A stretch of 64,000 nucleotides of DNA from Gavia stellata (GCF_030936135.1 NC_082617.1:740001-804000), one strand, 5' to 3'. Positions 22,118-33,400 are shown, counted from the first letter of the stretch. Numbers and translations: made by a program. The notes: a model not told the origin generated them from the sequence alone.

Positions 22118-22799
22118 ACCCAGGTATTGCAAAGAAGATCAGAAATTAGTTGAAGACTTAGGTGGAGAAATAGAGAAAGGTAAGTGGGCAAAGGCTCCGC
22201 CGGGCAAAATAATAATCCCATTTTTGTTATTGTGGGCCATAGTTATAGCAGAACACAGGAAATCCCATTGGGGAGCTGAGGCATTCTATAAACATTTGAG
22301 TCAGCGCATAGTTGCCTGGAACCTCTACACCACTGTTAAACAAGTGACACAGCAGTGTGAAATATGTTTGCAAAATAATCCTAAGGTAAGCCCTAAAGTC
22401 CAACCTGGACAAATAGGGAAAGGAAACTATCCAGGGCAGCAGTGGCAAATTGATTTCTCAGAACTTCCAAGAAAAGGGGGGTTTCAATATCTGCTGGTTC
22501 TAACAGACACCTTTTCAGGCTGGCCAGAAGCATTCCCTTGCTCAACTAATAAGGCTAGGGAAGTAACTAAAGCAATACTACAAGAAATAATACTGAGATT
22601 GGGGATTCCTGCAACAATCTCCTCGTATAGAGGACCACATTTCATTGCAAAAATTGTTCAACAAGTTAGTAAACTCTTGGGAATAGATTGGCAGTTACAT
22701 ACCCCATATAGGGCACAAGCAAGTGGATTCACCTCTGAAACCGAAATGGGAAGGCCCCTTCCAGGTGCTGCTGACATCCCATACAGCAATCAAGATTAA
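22098..22799 (+). pseudogene. ERV integrase (HHCC and partial core)
   Basis: The zinc-binding N-terminus is visible as EHRKSHWG (H-x3-H) and [10 protein letters not shown] (C-x2-C). The core has the first catalytic Asp in WQIDFSELP. The second, expected in an S-D-R-G-P motif, is Tyr here (SSYRGPHF). The segment with the catalytic Glu is deleted after YRAQASG, at about 22730, together with a frameshift. Confidence 0.8.
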
Positions 22800-22905
22800 A
22801 GAGCAGAAGTCTTGGGTGCATCACACCAGAGTGAAGAAAGCCCCTAAGCCACAATGGGAATCGACACCTATGGGACCATTGAAGCTTCGCATTCGAAAGC
22901 GATGA
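22723..22905 (+). pseudogene. ERV integrase C-terminal (GPF) module
   Basis: [18 protein letters not shown] and WVHHTRVKKAP are the GPY/F chromatin-binding module at the end of gammaretroviral integrase. It overlaps the start of the env frame, as is usual in this genus. Confidence 0.75.
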
Positions 22906-24986
22906 TATGGATTCTTATGACTCTGCTGAACTGTAACCACTGTTGGGAGTGGCCTTGGACAGACACTTATTTTGGGTATATGGGAAGCTCAGGAAAGGTT
23001 TTAAACAGGTTGAATTTGGCAACCGTGGTAATATATAATAATAACATGACACTGCGACCAACTGAATGGGAAAGAATAGATTCGGTCTATACCTGGAGAA
23101 TTGAGAAAGGAAAGGAGGTCCAGATAGGTTGTAGACTCCTTAATGTAAGTAACCCGCCCCCTCTCCAGACCCAAATTACTGTCAAGAGCGGTGCTGTCTG
23201 GGACTCTGCCAATAAAACAGGCAGCACGATATGTGAAAGAAAGGAGGTTTGTTGGTATCCCTTCAATATAACTCAAATGGTGACCATAGTATGTCTGGGA
23301 GCAACTCAAGAGGGGGCCCAAGCTCTAACTTTTAGATTTCGGTTGCAGACACCGGAGGAAACCACTACTCCCCCTGCCTACACTACCTCAACTCAGACTA
23401 CTAAATCAAGTCCCACAGAGCCTGAGCAAATGGGACCATAAGTGTATCCGACAGGACCATACGTAATTAAATATGTCGGTCAGCAACAGGTAATGTCTAA
23501 TCCAATATGGTCTGTTAAATGAGTGGAATTATTAATACAGAACGATATTTCCACCGTTCAACCAGCTTGTTTGTCATTTATAAGACCCTTAGATACGGGG
23601 TGGACATCATGGTTACATAAAAGGACCCTTCCTTCCCGAATGAGGAAAAGGAGACATGCGATTGGTGCAGCAGGAACAGGATTGGGAGTTTTAAATAGTA
23701 TAGATACTGCGATAATAAGGAACTAACTCGCCACGGTGACCAGTGATCTGAACAAAATACAGAACCCTTTAAGATCTTCCCTCCTAACTTTAGCAACCGG
23801 TCAATGGCTTACAGCAAATGTGTTACCACAGTGGGATAAGCTTAAAGAAAAGGACAATGAACTAATTATAAATGCATTAGACGTGGCTCAGACTAATGTT
23901 TCTACAGCACTTAGTTGTATCCAAGCTCAATTATGGATACAGACAATAGCAGCTGCAATCATTGGGGAAGGTGAAGACGGAATCCTACCAAAAGAAATCC
24001 GAAAGGTGTTTTGGAATAACGCAAAGGAATTTGAAAGGGTATTCCAATCGTGGTGGCATTTGGTTAATTTTACCTTTCACCCTACTAACAACATAGCTAC
24101 AGCTTTTGTACTAACAATATATAAAGCTTTAGTACATAACATATACCCGATTGTTGCGCTACGATTAAATTACCATGGAACTGTACTTTATCCCCTAGAA
24201 CATAGGGTATGGGCTATGAAAAACAGGAATAAGTGGCAAACTATTGATGTCGAGGCCTGTGTCGTATGAGACCAGCAAGGATTTATTTGTGAAGGAAACA
24301 CCATCAAAGGGCAAGATATTTGTCTTGACACTGAACAAAATGTTTGTCACTTTGAGGTGCATCCCAACGAGACCCTAAGAACCATCATAATTTACAGGGG
24401 TATGGGATGTGTTTGTCTGAGAACTCAATGTGATTTTGTACAAGTAGATGATCAAATGGTGGACATGAGCAACCATTCAAGTATTTGCATTTGCAACTTT
24501 ATTAGTCTTACAGGATGTGATTTTAACTACACGGCTCCTGTTACTACTTATCAATTGCTACAATTTAATTATATGTTGATTCAGGATATACAGCCCACCC
24601 CTATTGGAATGAATCTCACTCTAATAAGAAAACTATTGCATCATGAAAATTTAAAAAGGTTGTTAAAACAAGTTCAGGAAAGTGGAAGACAGACTTTAAT
24701 TACTGTCCATCATGATGCAGAGGAAATACACCAAGTAGTGGAACGAGTGAAGTCAGACGGAGAGCACAATTGGTGGGATGTGTTTAGGGGTTATTCCCTG
24801 TCAGCTACCAAAATCTTAAACATAATGACCCACCCGATATTGGTGTTACTAATAGCTACGACAACATTAACAATAGTAAATCTTGTCCTTTGGTGTAAAC
24901 TAAAGGAACTTATTGGACAAGTATGGACGCTAAAAATAATGATAAAACATAACGAACCACTTTTAAAAGCCAAAGAATTTGCTTAG
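22854..24986 (+). pseudogene. ERV env, one frame with four stops
   Basis: From 22854 to the stop at 24984-24986 the env sequence stays in a single frame of about 711 codons with no frameshift, interrupted by stops at 23439-23441 (TAA), 23520-23522 (TGA), 23724-23726 (TAA) and 24267-24269 (TGA). A hydrophobic leader is near 22908, several N-x-S/T sites follow, a basic cleavage site RMRKRR at about 23640 precedes an Ala/Gly-rich stretch like a fusion peptide, and a membrane anchor lies at about 24835-24900. No canonical CX6CC motif was seen; the ectodomain has an extended cysteine-rich part (about 24280-24530). Not functional as read. Confidence 0.8.
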
Positions 24987-24988
24987 GG

Positions 24989-25005
24989 TAAAGAAAAGGG
25001 GGGAA
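24989..25005 (+). other. ERV polypurine tract
   Basis: TAAAGAAAAGGGGGGAA sits between the env stop and the TG of the 3' LTR. Confidence 0.8.
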
Positions 25006-25550
25006 TGTTACAGGACATCTTGAAAAATAAGTGTTAAAAGCAAGTAAGAAGAATTAGAAGAATGTAAAGAAGATGCTTCATAACAACTGCACTGGGCACT
25101 TAGACATGTTAGAGATAAAGACTCTCTTCACTGACTCTCTGCTAACTAGCAATAATGATTAGCACAAGGACAAATCGTAAAAATATAGAATGGACTGCCA
25201 AAATAGTGCCTTAGAGTTAACTCGTCTCATCATAATCTCATTCTAATGCTAAGGAACACACCTCCTAGCTAGAAAAGCCCCAACCCAATTAAGCCCCCTC
25301 CTCTCTGAGCATGTGTGGTGAATTCAAAGAGAACTGTAACTTTAAGATGAAGTAAGAAAAGTATTAACCACTAGTTAATTAAGGGGTAGGACCAGTAAGC
25401 GTAACTAACGTTGTTAACTGTTTTAAATACCTGTCATGATTTTAACCCTGTGTGCAAGTTTTGAGGAGAAATCCCCTTGCACCCGGCGCCGCTATAAACA
25501 TGCCTGCTTTATAACTCTGTGTGAGTTGTGAAGTTTGTTTCCGCATGTCA
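25006..25550 (+). mobile_element. 3' LTR of provirus (545 bp)
   Basis: It starts TGTTACAGGACATC right after the polypurine tract and ends CCGCATGTCA. The poly(A) signal region is CTATAAACATGCC near 25492, and its last 30 bases match the 5' remnant at 19781. A related R-U5 segment recurs at 25818-25918. Confidence 0.8.
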
Positions 25551-25738
25551 ATCTCCCAAATACAATCCCAGCAGCACGCAGGTATCAATCCGTCTTACCT
25601 GAAATTCTTATTCCGGCACCGATAGAGGATGTTACCTGAGTAGCTGAGGTTTACAAGAAGTCTGTGCGCTCAACAGTGAAGTGACACAGGATATACGTCT
25701 GGATCCACGTCGCCTGAAAGAATCAACTCTGCCCCCAA

Positions 25739-25918
25739 CTTATACATATGTATTATGAAACCCTATGAATATGTATGTTTTAGTGTAATAAATATCCAAC
25801 TGCTTGCTGAAATGGTGTGCAAGCTTTGAGGAGAAATCCCCTTGCACCCGATGCTGCAATAAACATGCCTGCTTTATAACTCTTTGTGAGTTGTGAAGTT
25901 TGTTTCCGTATGTCAGCT
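25739..25918 (+). mobile_element. Partial second LTR (R-U5 end)
   Basis: From GTGTGCAAGCTTTGAGGAG (25818) to CCGTATGTCA (25918) this is about 95% the same as 25449-25550, the end of the 3' LTR. It keeps a proper CAATAAAC signal where the first copy has CTATAAAC. The 80 bp to the left have an AT-rich LTR-like look. It is a separate fragment about 370 bp downstream of the first. Confidence 0.75.
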
Positions 25919-26139
25919 GCAGTGCTCCTCGTCTTTGCCACAGTACCGAAGCAGGTGCTGGGGGAGGTAGGTAATGATGTTGTGACAACAGAGAGGACCA
26001 AAAAGTTGGGCACCTCTCCCCTTCCTTTGATGTTTCCAGATAGTGCTTGTGAGTAGGAGATATGTCCTGCACCTGCAACTTGGAACTTGATTTTAAGCCC
26101 CTGTATTCCTTAGTAGAACTTTTCCCTGGACATACACCT

Positions 26140-26656
26140 GCAAGCAGGGATGTCTGCTTTTGGGCCCCTCACTCCAAGAAGGACATTGAGGTGCTGGAGC
26201 ATGTCCCGAGAAGGGCAACAAAGCTGGTGAGGGGTCTGGAGCACAAGTCTGATGAGGAGCGGCTGAGGGAGCTGGGGTTGTTCAGTCTGGAGAAGAGGAG
26301 GCTGAGGGGACACCTCATCGCTTTCTACAATTACCTGAAAGGGGGTTGTGGTGAGGTGGGTGCTGGTCTCTTCTCCCAAGTGACGAGTGACAGGACAAGA
26401 GGAAATGGCCGCAAATTGTTCCAGGGGAGGTTTAGGCTGGATATTAGGAAAAATTTCTTTCCTGAGAGAGTGGTGAGACACTGGAATAAGCTGCCCAGGG
26501 AGGTGGTGGAGTCACCATCAGTGGAGGTGTTCAAGGAACATGTGGACATGGCACTGCGGGACATGGTTTAGTGGGCATGGTGGTGTTGGGTTGATGGTTG
26601 GAATTGATGATCTTACAGATCTTTTCCAGCCTTCGTGATTCTGTGTGATTCTGTGA
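26140..26656 (+). mobile_element. CR1 LINE 3' end
   Basis: The frame ends [54 protein letters not shown] and stops at 26571. The 3' UTR has GATCTTACAG..CTTTTCCAGCC and closes with short ATTCTGTG repeats. This is the C-terminal part of the CR1 reverse transcriptase ORF with its 3' tail; the element is 5'-truncated, as is usual for CR1. Confidence 0.92.
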
Positions 26657-26663
26657 AAAGGCG

Positions 26664-26885
26664 CTCAGTGGGAATGGACTGAGCCCCACAAAGAAGCATT
26701 GCAGTTGCTGATGTTTGAAGCGACTGCCCATCAAGCTCTTGGTCCCATTCCCCCCACAGACCCCATCCATATCGAATGGGGATTTGCCAAGACCAGACTG
26801 TCAGTACATTTATGGCAAAAGGGCCCTGAAGGACCCACTCAGCCTATTGGGTTCTAATCCTGTAGTTTTAAAGATGCCAAAAAGT
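26664..26885 (+). pseudogene. ERV pol fragment (RT thumb/RNase H junction)
   Basis: One plus frame reads WEWTEPHKEALQLLMFEA, PTDPIHIEWGFAKTRL, then SVHLWQKGPEGPTQPIGF before a stop, typical of the RT-RNase H junction of the ERV type whose RT lies on the minus strand at 27610-28480. It starts directly after the CR1 tail. Confidence 0.6.
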
Positions 26886-26901
26886 GATACACAGCCCAGA
26901 G

Positions 26902-27300
26902 GAGCCCTGGCAAGGCTCAATGCTACAGAAGACAAGAAGCAAGCCCCCAGGGCCACCCTGGGGACCTGCCCTGAGAGTCTAGAAAGCTTCCTCCCCCCGG
27001 ATGCGGGGCACGAGGGCCACCTTCATGGAGCAGGAGCAGCAGGCACCTAGCCACAATGGCCCAAAGGAACCCTGGCAGGTTGCTGTGCTTCATCCTGCAG
27101 AGGAAGGCAAAAAACCCCCAGGGACACTCGCTAGCCCACCATGGGGGAAAAAAAGCCTTCCTTTCCCCAGCTGCAGGGCACGAGAGGCCGTCTTCGTGGT
27201 GCATGAGCAGCAGGCAGCACCAAGCCAAAATGGACCCGAGGAGCCCTGACAAGTGGCCATGCTCAATGCTGCAGAGAAAGGCAAAAAACCCCAGGAACCT
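26902..27300. repeat. Tandem repeat, ~165-173-bp unit, 2-3 copies
   Basis: The phrase GA(G/A)CCCTGGCA recurs at 26902, 27067 and 27240, each followed by CAGAGGAAGGCAAAAAACCCC-like and later GGGCACGAG(A/G)GCC and GAGCAGCAGGCA blocks. Copies are diverged. Open frames on both strands follow the repeat. Confidence 0.65.
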
Positions 27301-27409
27301 GTGCAAATCTGCACAGCTGCTGGGTGTCACTGTCAAGTCATCTGCACGTCCAGGCTATGTAAAGAAGGGCATTTACACACTAGACATTCCTTTTGATGTG
27401 GTTACCAGT

Positions 27410-27600
27410 GGAACGTGAGGGCCAGCAACAGCTTTCAGTGCTGGTATCCTTAGTGTAAGAAGCAGTCACTGGATGTTTTTAATTTCGGTGATGGGCTCTG
27501 GCGAGAGTGAGAGAGAGCGAGAGGACGTTGGGACCTTTAAGAGACTAGGCAAGCGTGGAGCCCAGCTGTTGGTGGGCCTATTCATGGTGGGCCTGGGGGG
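27410..27600 (+). repeat. Single copy of the ~175-bp unit of 51861-52640
   Basis: GAGGGCCAGCAACAGC, TTTCAGTGCTGG, GGTGATGGGCTCTGGCGAGAG and GAGAGGACGTTGGGACC are shared in order with the tandem array about 24 kb to the right. Confidence 0.8.
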
Positions 27601-27609
27601 ATGCTGAGA

Positions 27610-28490
27610 CCCTATTTGTGCACTCCCTTCATCTTCTTCTATTACTTGTTTGCTGGTGGTAGTATCTAATGCAACAACCTTATTTTGCTTTTTAACTTTT
27701 ACCGTTTTTGCTGAAGCATCTGTAAACCAAATATTTTCTGGTTTTTGCCCTTAGTGGGGGTGGTTGTCCTTGATTTGGACATTTGGACATTTGCAGCTTT
27801 TCGATTTTTCTTGAGGTATCTGAAGGAATCACTGCACTGCCTGCTATCCACTAAGTACCTAAAATTTTACTTTTTTACTTGGTTCCTGGCATTTTCTGGA
27901 TGGAATGTCAATTTCTGCTTTATTTAGTGCTTGCCATACTGATGCTGCCGCTTCCCCCAGCTTCTCAGGGGAAATTTCTCCAATCAGAATATCATCTATA
28001 TATTGGTACAGTTTCACTTCTTGGGGGAGTGAGACTGTCTGTAAAAGTTCAGCAAGTGCAGCAACAGCAATTGTGGGTGAATGTTTATACCCCTGTGGGA
28101 GTCTGTTAAAGGTATATTGTACTCCCCACCAAGTGGAAGCAAACTTCTCTTTATTCTTCTTTAAGGGAACCATAGAGAACATCTCTTTTACACCTAGCGC
28201 TGCCATCCATGGGTGTGCAGCTGCTTGCGAAGTAACTGTTAAGTTTGCAATGTTTGCTACAGTAGCTGTCAGTGGGACTGTATTACCATTCAGGCCCTGA
28301 GAATCAATTGTTAAATGCCACCACCCGTCTGGATTCCAAACTGGCCACACAGGTGAGTTTTATGGGGAGTGGGTTCTGGACATAATTTGCTGTTTCTCCA
28401 AACCAGCTATGACTTCAGAAATTCCATTTCGTGCTGCAGCAGAAAACGGATATTGTGGTACGTTAGTAATTTTTGACTCAGGGAGCGCAG
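27610..28490 (-). pseudogene. ERV RT and RNase H fragment (ERVL/spuma-like)
   Basis: The minus frame 28350-27859 reads WPVWNPDGWWHLTIDSQGL, STWWGVQYTFNRLPQGYKHS and KLYQYIDDILIGE, giving the LPQG and Y-x-D-D motifs of reverse transcriptase with the catalytic aspartates kept. Beyond a stop it continues to ENIWFTDASAKT near 27740, the start of RNase H. Upstream (about 28480-28350) the frame is broken. The RT palm is unusually well preserved, with about 160 codons open. Confidence 0.75.
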
Positions 28491-28497
28491 ACAGGTG

Positions 28498-28884
28498 CAC
28501 TCTTCACTGGGTAAAAAACTGGCTGGATGGCCGAGCCCAGAGAGTTGTAGTGAATGGGGTGAAATCCAGCTGACAGCTGGTCACAAGCGGAGTCCCCCAG
28601 GGCTCAGTTTTGGGGCCGGTCTTGTTTAATGTCTTTATTGATGACCTGGATGAGGGGATAGAGTGCACCCTCAGCAAATTTGCAGGTGACACCAAGTTGG
28701 GCGGGAGTGTCAATCTGCTTGAGGGTAGGAAGGCTCTGCAGAGGGATCTGGACAGGCTGGATGGATGGGCTGAGGCCAATTGTATGAGGTTCAATAAGGC
28801 CAAGTGCCGGGTTCTACACTTTGGCCACAACAACCCCAGACAACGCTACAGGCTTGGGGATGAGTGGCTGGAAAGCAGTTCCTG
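28498..28884 (+). mobile_element. CR1 LINE RT fragment
   Basis: Reads [20 protein letters not shown], a stop, [33 protein letters not shown] and [13 protein letters not shown]. The catalytic F-A-D-D is changed to FAGD. It abuts the ERV RT fragment on the left. Confidence 0.9.
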
Positions 28885-29100
28885 TTATCACTCCCTTTGT
28901 TCAGCAAGTAGTTCTTGACAAATACCAGTCCCTGATAAACTTAACCCTTAACAGACATTACAGGCACCAGCCTTGGTAAGTGAGTTTTAGAAAGAATAAA
29001 CAAGAAACATTATCTAAGTGAATAAACACGAAACAATATTCAAGTGACTAAAAGCAGATAGTTATGTCTCTGTATCAATATGAGATAAACAGTCACCACT

Positions 29101-29432
29101 GACATAAAAAAGAAGCATAAGTCTGGTTCCAGCACCATGCAATTCAGCATGTCAGCCACTCATGACATCCCAAGCACCTGCAGAAACCAGATTCCCACAC
29201 CTGCTCTGTATGGAACTAAGCCAGCACTGACATAAACAGCTGCACAAGCCAGGTTCCCAAGCCTGCCATACAAGCTACACAGCCACCAGTGACATCAGAA
29301 CAGCAGCAAAAGCCTGGTTCTGGCACCTGCCATTTCAGCATTTCAGACACTCGTGACATCACAAGGACCTGTGCAAGCCAGATTTCTGCACCTACCATAC
29401 AAGCTACAGAGCCAGCAGTGACATCAAAACAA
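29101..29432. repeat. Minisatellite, ~64-bp unit, six copies
   Basis: GACAT(C/A) recurs at 29101, 29164, 29229, 29291, 29355 and 29420, each followed by (C)AAGCC(A/T)GGTTC, GCACCTGCCAT and CAAGCTACAGAGCCA-like blocks. The array ends exactly where olfactory receptor similarity begins. Confidence 0.8.
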
Positions 29433-30014
29433 CCTATGACCGCTATGTTGCCATCTGCAAACCCCTGCACTACAGGACCCTCCTGGGCAGCAGAGCTTGT
29501 GTCAACATGGCAGCAGCTGCCTGGGGCAGTGGTTTCCTCTATGCCATGCTGCACACTGCCAATAAATTTCACTACCACTCTGCCAAGGCAATGCCATGGA
29601 CCACTTCTTCTCAGAAGTTCCCCAGATCCTCAAGCTCTCCTGCTCCAACTCCTATCTCAGGGAAGCTGGCTTCTTGTGGTTAGCATCTGTCTTGCTTTTG
29701 GGTGCTTTATTTTCTTTCCTTTCTCCTACGTCCAGATCTTCAGGGCTGTGCTGAGGATCCCCTCCGAGCAGGGATGGCACAAAGCCTTTTCCACGTGCCT
29801 CCCTCACCCGGCTGTGGTCTCCCTGATTATCAGCACTGGCCTGTTCACCTACCTGAAGCCCCCCTCCACCTCCTCACCAGTTCTGAATCTGGTGGCAGTT
29901 CTGTACTTGTTGGTGCTCCCAGCATTGAACCCCCTTATCTACAGAATGAGGAACCAGGAGCTCAAAGACACACTGAAAAAGCTGATTCAATCACTTGTCT
30001 TTCAGCAGCAATAA
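29433..30014 (+). pseudogene. Olfactory receptor pseudogene (OR14-type), 5'-truncated
   Basis: Similarity starts at YDRYVAICKPLHY (end of TM3), so the N-terminus and TM1-TM3 are gone. It continues through RACVNMAAAAWGSGFLY, is frameshifted near 29570 (several bases lost from the TFSLPFC region), and returns in another frame as SYVQIFRAVLRIPSEQG, KAFSTCLPHPAVVSL and LNPLIYRMRN to a TAA at 30012. The extracellular-loop cysteine of FFCEIP is Ser here. The 3' flank with an AATAAA at 30228 matches that of the two intact receptors in the window. Confidence 0.9.
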
Positions 30015-31229
30015 GCTGTCCCATGTCTATTCACAAGTGATTTCCAGTTCATCTCAGGAACTGCTCCTCCTCTGCTTTGGGCATTTGGTTTGTGATAATC
30101 GTGTTTGTCTAGGAACGCCTGCATCCACTCCACTTCTCCAGACACTTGAACCCTGTCTGTCTGACCCAGAGGCCTTTCATCATCTCTGGCATGATGGTAC
30201 AGCTGGTTTCCTGGGTCGCATGTCTGTAATAAAAGGGGATTTCCTCAGTGCCGGTGTCTGGAGGTTGGGCTCTTCTTCCAAAGCTGAAGAGGTTACCCCT
30301 ACAAGGCCATGATGCTGTTCTTGGGTTCTCCATGGGCTCAGGGGAGGAGGGCATGGGGTGATGTGTTGGGGAAGGAGGCCTGGGCTGGGTGACCGGTTCC
30401 CGTGGAGATGGTGAATGATCAGAAAGGATCTGCCTGGGACTGTCTCACCATGGCTTTCAGGCACCACAGCCCGCTCGTTCTGCAGAGCAGCACCATCAGC
30501 TCGGGGCTCTGCAGGGAGCACGGGGAGGGGGCAGGAGTGGCCAGCCAGGTCAGCACGGACACACTCCCATGGGGAAAGGTTCTCTGGGGCAGGGATGTCA
30601 GTGGAGAAGGGCAGAGGAGCAACTCTGTGCTTCCAGGGAGGAATAAATGACCAAGAGAAACCTATTTCTGCATGCACCAGCTTGGGGCAGGCTGCTCTTT
30701 CGCTGGCGAGATGAGAAGAACCAAGAAGTGGCTGGGCCAGGCTGGAAATTGCCTGGGAGAGGACACCACCAAAGTTAGCTGAGCTGTGTGACCGTGCAGG
30801 GGGAGGACTCACACCAGGGGGTTTGTGGTGCAGAGCCAGGGCTTGTGGATTGGAGCTGAGACATGCAGGCACAGGAGAGAGGAGGCTGGTCTGGAACAAT
30901 ATTTGCAGCTCCATTGCAAGGGACAGGGTGGTGACAGGACCACGAAGCAGCATCCAGAGGGTGACAGAAGAAATAGGTACAAACAAGGAATTTATGTGCA
31001 TTGCCTTCATTGTGCAGTTATGATTTTGGGAAGGGCAATGCTCACCTGGAGTTGGTTGCAAGGAAAGTCGAGAGCAAAATGAGGAGCTCCAATTGCTCGT
31101 TAGAGACCAAGGCTGAACAAGGAAAATGCAGAGCTGCTACTGAATGGGAGGGTGATTTAATAGCAGCAGACACAGGGAGGGACTCAATGCCTTCTTTGTT
31201 TTAGTCTTCACTGAAAAGGTTTCCAGGAC
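30015..31229. other. OR 3' flank, otherwise no gene recognised
   Basis: The block TCTGTAATAAAA...CTCAGTGC and GGGCTCTTCTTCCAAAGCTGA (30222-30285) is the conserved 3' end of the OR copies. Long minus and plus frames at 30180-31061 are not recognisable proteins. Confidence 0.5.
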
Positions 31230-31930
31230 TCTGTGGTCAGGGAGAGGGTTCAAGGAGGAGGAGAACATGTATTGGCAGGAACCTCATAAAATCCCACAAG
31301 GATGAATGCCAGTTTTTGGCCCTGCAGGGGACTAACCCTGGCAATGGCACAGGCTGGGGGCTGCCTGGCTGGTGAGCAGTCATGTGGAGAAGGTCTTGGT
31401 GGACAGCGATCTGGACAGGAGGAAGCTGTGTGCCCTGAAGCAAGGTGGACCAACAGCGTACTGCTCTGTATGACCAGGAGCATTGCCAGGAGGTCAAGGG
31501 AAGGGATTATCCATGTTACTGCGTCCATATTTCATATCCCAAATACAGGAACGATGTTGACAAGGTGGAGCGGGTTCAGTGAAGGGCCCCGAAGATGGTT
31601 AGGGGCTGGAGCACTTGGCTGGTGAGGAGAGGCCAAGTGGCCAAGAAATGAAGGCTTAGGGGGACCTCGTCACAGCCTGCTTTACCTATGAGGAGGTCAT
31701 GGAGAAGAAAGAGACAGGCTCTTCATGATGGTGCCTCATGGGAGGACAAAAACAACAGGTGAGAGGTGAAAGAGGAGATATTTAGCCTAGACATAAGGAA
31801 AAAACATTTTCACCATCAGCTCAATCAAGCATTGGAGCAGGTCACCCAGATAGGCTGTGCAGTCTCTGTCCTGGGAGGTTTTATAATCCAGCTGTTTCAA
31901 GATCAAGCTGAAACACCTGAGTATTTTTAA
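31230..31930 (+). mobile_element. Old CR1-like LINE 3' part
   Basis: Degenerate sequence with phrases typical of diverged avian CR1 ends: GCCAGTTTTTGGCCCTGCAG, TGACCAGGAGCATTGCCAGGAGG, ...GGAGCGGGTTCAGTGAAGG.., GGACATAAGGAAAAAACATTTTC. No open frame of length. Subfamily and limits uncertain. Confidence 0.5.
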
Positions 31931-33400
31931 CAAAATGGCAGTGTTTTCCTACCATGCAAGAAAGTGGGAATTTCCAGGAAGTGCATTAATCATAGGAGAA
32001 GAAATATTGATCTCCCTCTGTACTTGCATTGCCACTTCTCTGTATTTTACACTGCACTTTTACAATCTCCCTCACATTTCAGGTGTTCCCACCTCTCCTG
32101 ATTAAATGATCATGTCTAAGAACATCTTTTCAGCAGACTGTCTGGACATATGCCCTTCCCATTGCTCTCCAGATTTCCCTCTGCCCTTGCTCTTTGTCCA
32201 TTCAGATACCTCCAAACTATCTGGTTGCTGCTTTGAGCTTCAGGGGGTTGGAAACTTGCCCCATCTCTGAGAAGGCGAATTAACTCTTGAGTCAACTTCT
32301 TAATTACGTTAATATCTGTCCTTTCCTAGCTCTCTGTCTAAAATGGTTCTTGTACAGATATCCCTTGTGGAAGCTGGACCTCATTAGATGCAGCTTGGAC
32401 ATGGCATGTAGTAGAGGAGAGTGTTTTAAAGCTTATAAAATTGCATCATGCATAACTGCTGTTTTTTGGCAATGAGAAGTCCTTCTGTGCCTGCGTGCAG
32501 CCAGTTCTCTGAGGAAAACAGGTGGGAATTGGTGCCACGGAGCTGGAACATCCAGCCGCAGACTTCAGTGGGTGGAGAAGTCTGATGAGAGGAGAAGTGA
32601 TGCAAGGCCCAGGGGGCAGATCAGAGAAATAGTGGGGCTGGGCAGGTGAGGAGCAAGGTTGTCCATAGAGTGTCTGGCCTCGAGGGACTGCTTTTCCTAC
32701 CTGCCCATGTCTGCTTAGGAGACACTCTGGATCAATATCAACTGGAGAATGCTGCTATCGCTCCTTCAATAAACTGAAAAATAATTTTAAAATGCCTTTA
32801 AAATGCAAACCTCCTTTTTTATTAATTACTCATTGAACTCTTTCTCTTTAACTACCATCCTGAAACCTCTCCAATTAGCTGTAGAAGTCTTGAAGACTCA
32901 AAGAAAATTACAGGAAGAGACAAGGCACCTGAGGGCTTTCTGACTTGTAATGAGCCCCATGGTGTATTTGGTGCTGAGTCCATGGACCTGCAATGCTGAG
33001 AGGAAACAGCACAGACTGCTCAAGAAAGTAAAGTCAAAAGCAAATGCTGAAGTTTCTTGGAGTATTAACTAGCCCCACTGAGGGCCATTACCAAGACAGC
33101 GTCCCCATGGACTCGTTAGGGCAGAAAATTGGAGGCAGTGATGACAGGCACGCAAAGGCAAAGTGCTGGTGGCTCTGGTGCCAAGTAAAGCCTTAGTGTG
33201 TTTTATCAAGCCAAATGCCAAGCCATGACCGAAGTCCCTCAGAAGAGAGATCCTGTCCATCACGCGTGGCTCAGGGCACTTCCTGGGCTGTGGAGGGTGT
33301 GATGCCAAGTGAAGGACAACAGTACGACACCTGCCAGCCTGCCCGGGGAGGTGCAAGGAGGCAATGTGGCCTCAGTGCCATGAGGCCAATGTGTCTCCTC
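31931..33400. other. No gene recognised
   Basis: Mixed-composition sequence with only short frames and no recognised domain or repeat. Confidence 0.5.

Larger units (their letters stand above)
19781..25550 (+). mobile_element. Decayed gammaretrovirus-like provirus
   Basis: Order on plus strand: 30-bp remnant of the 5' LTR, primer binding site, ~0.9-kb leader, gag matrix fragment, protease end, RT start, RNase H, integrase, env, polypurine tract and complete 3' LTR. The total of 5.8 kb is short because most of gag, most of RT and part of integrase are deleted. MLV-like gag start and integrase GPF module indicate a class I element. It cannot produce virus. Confidence 0.85.
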
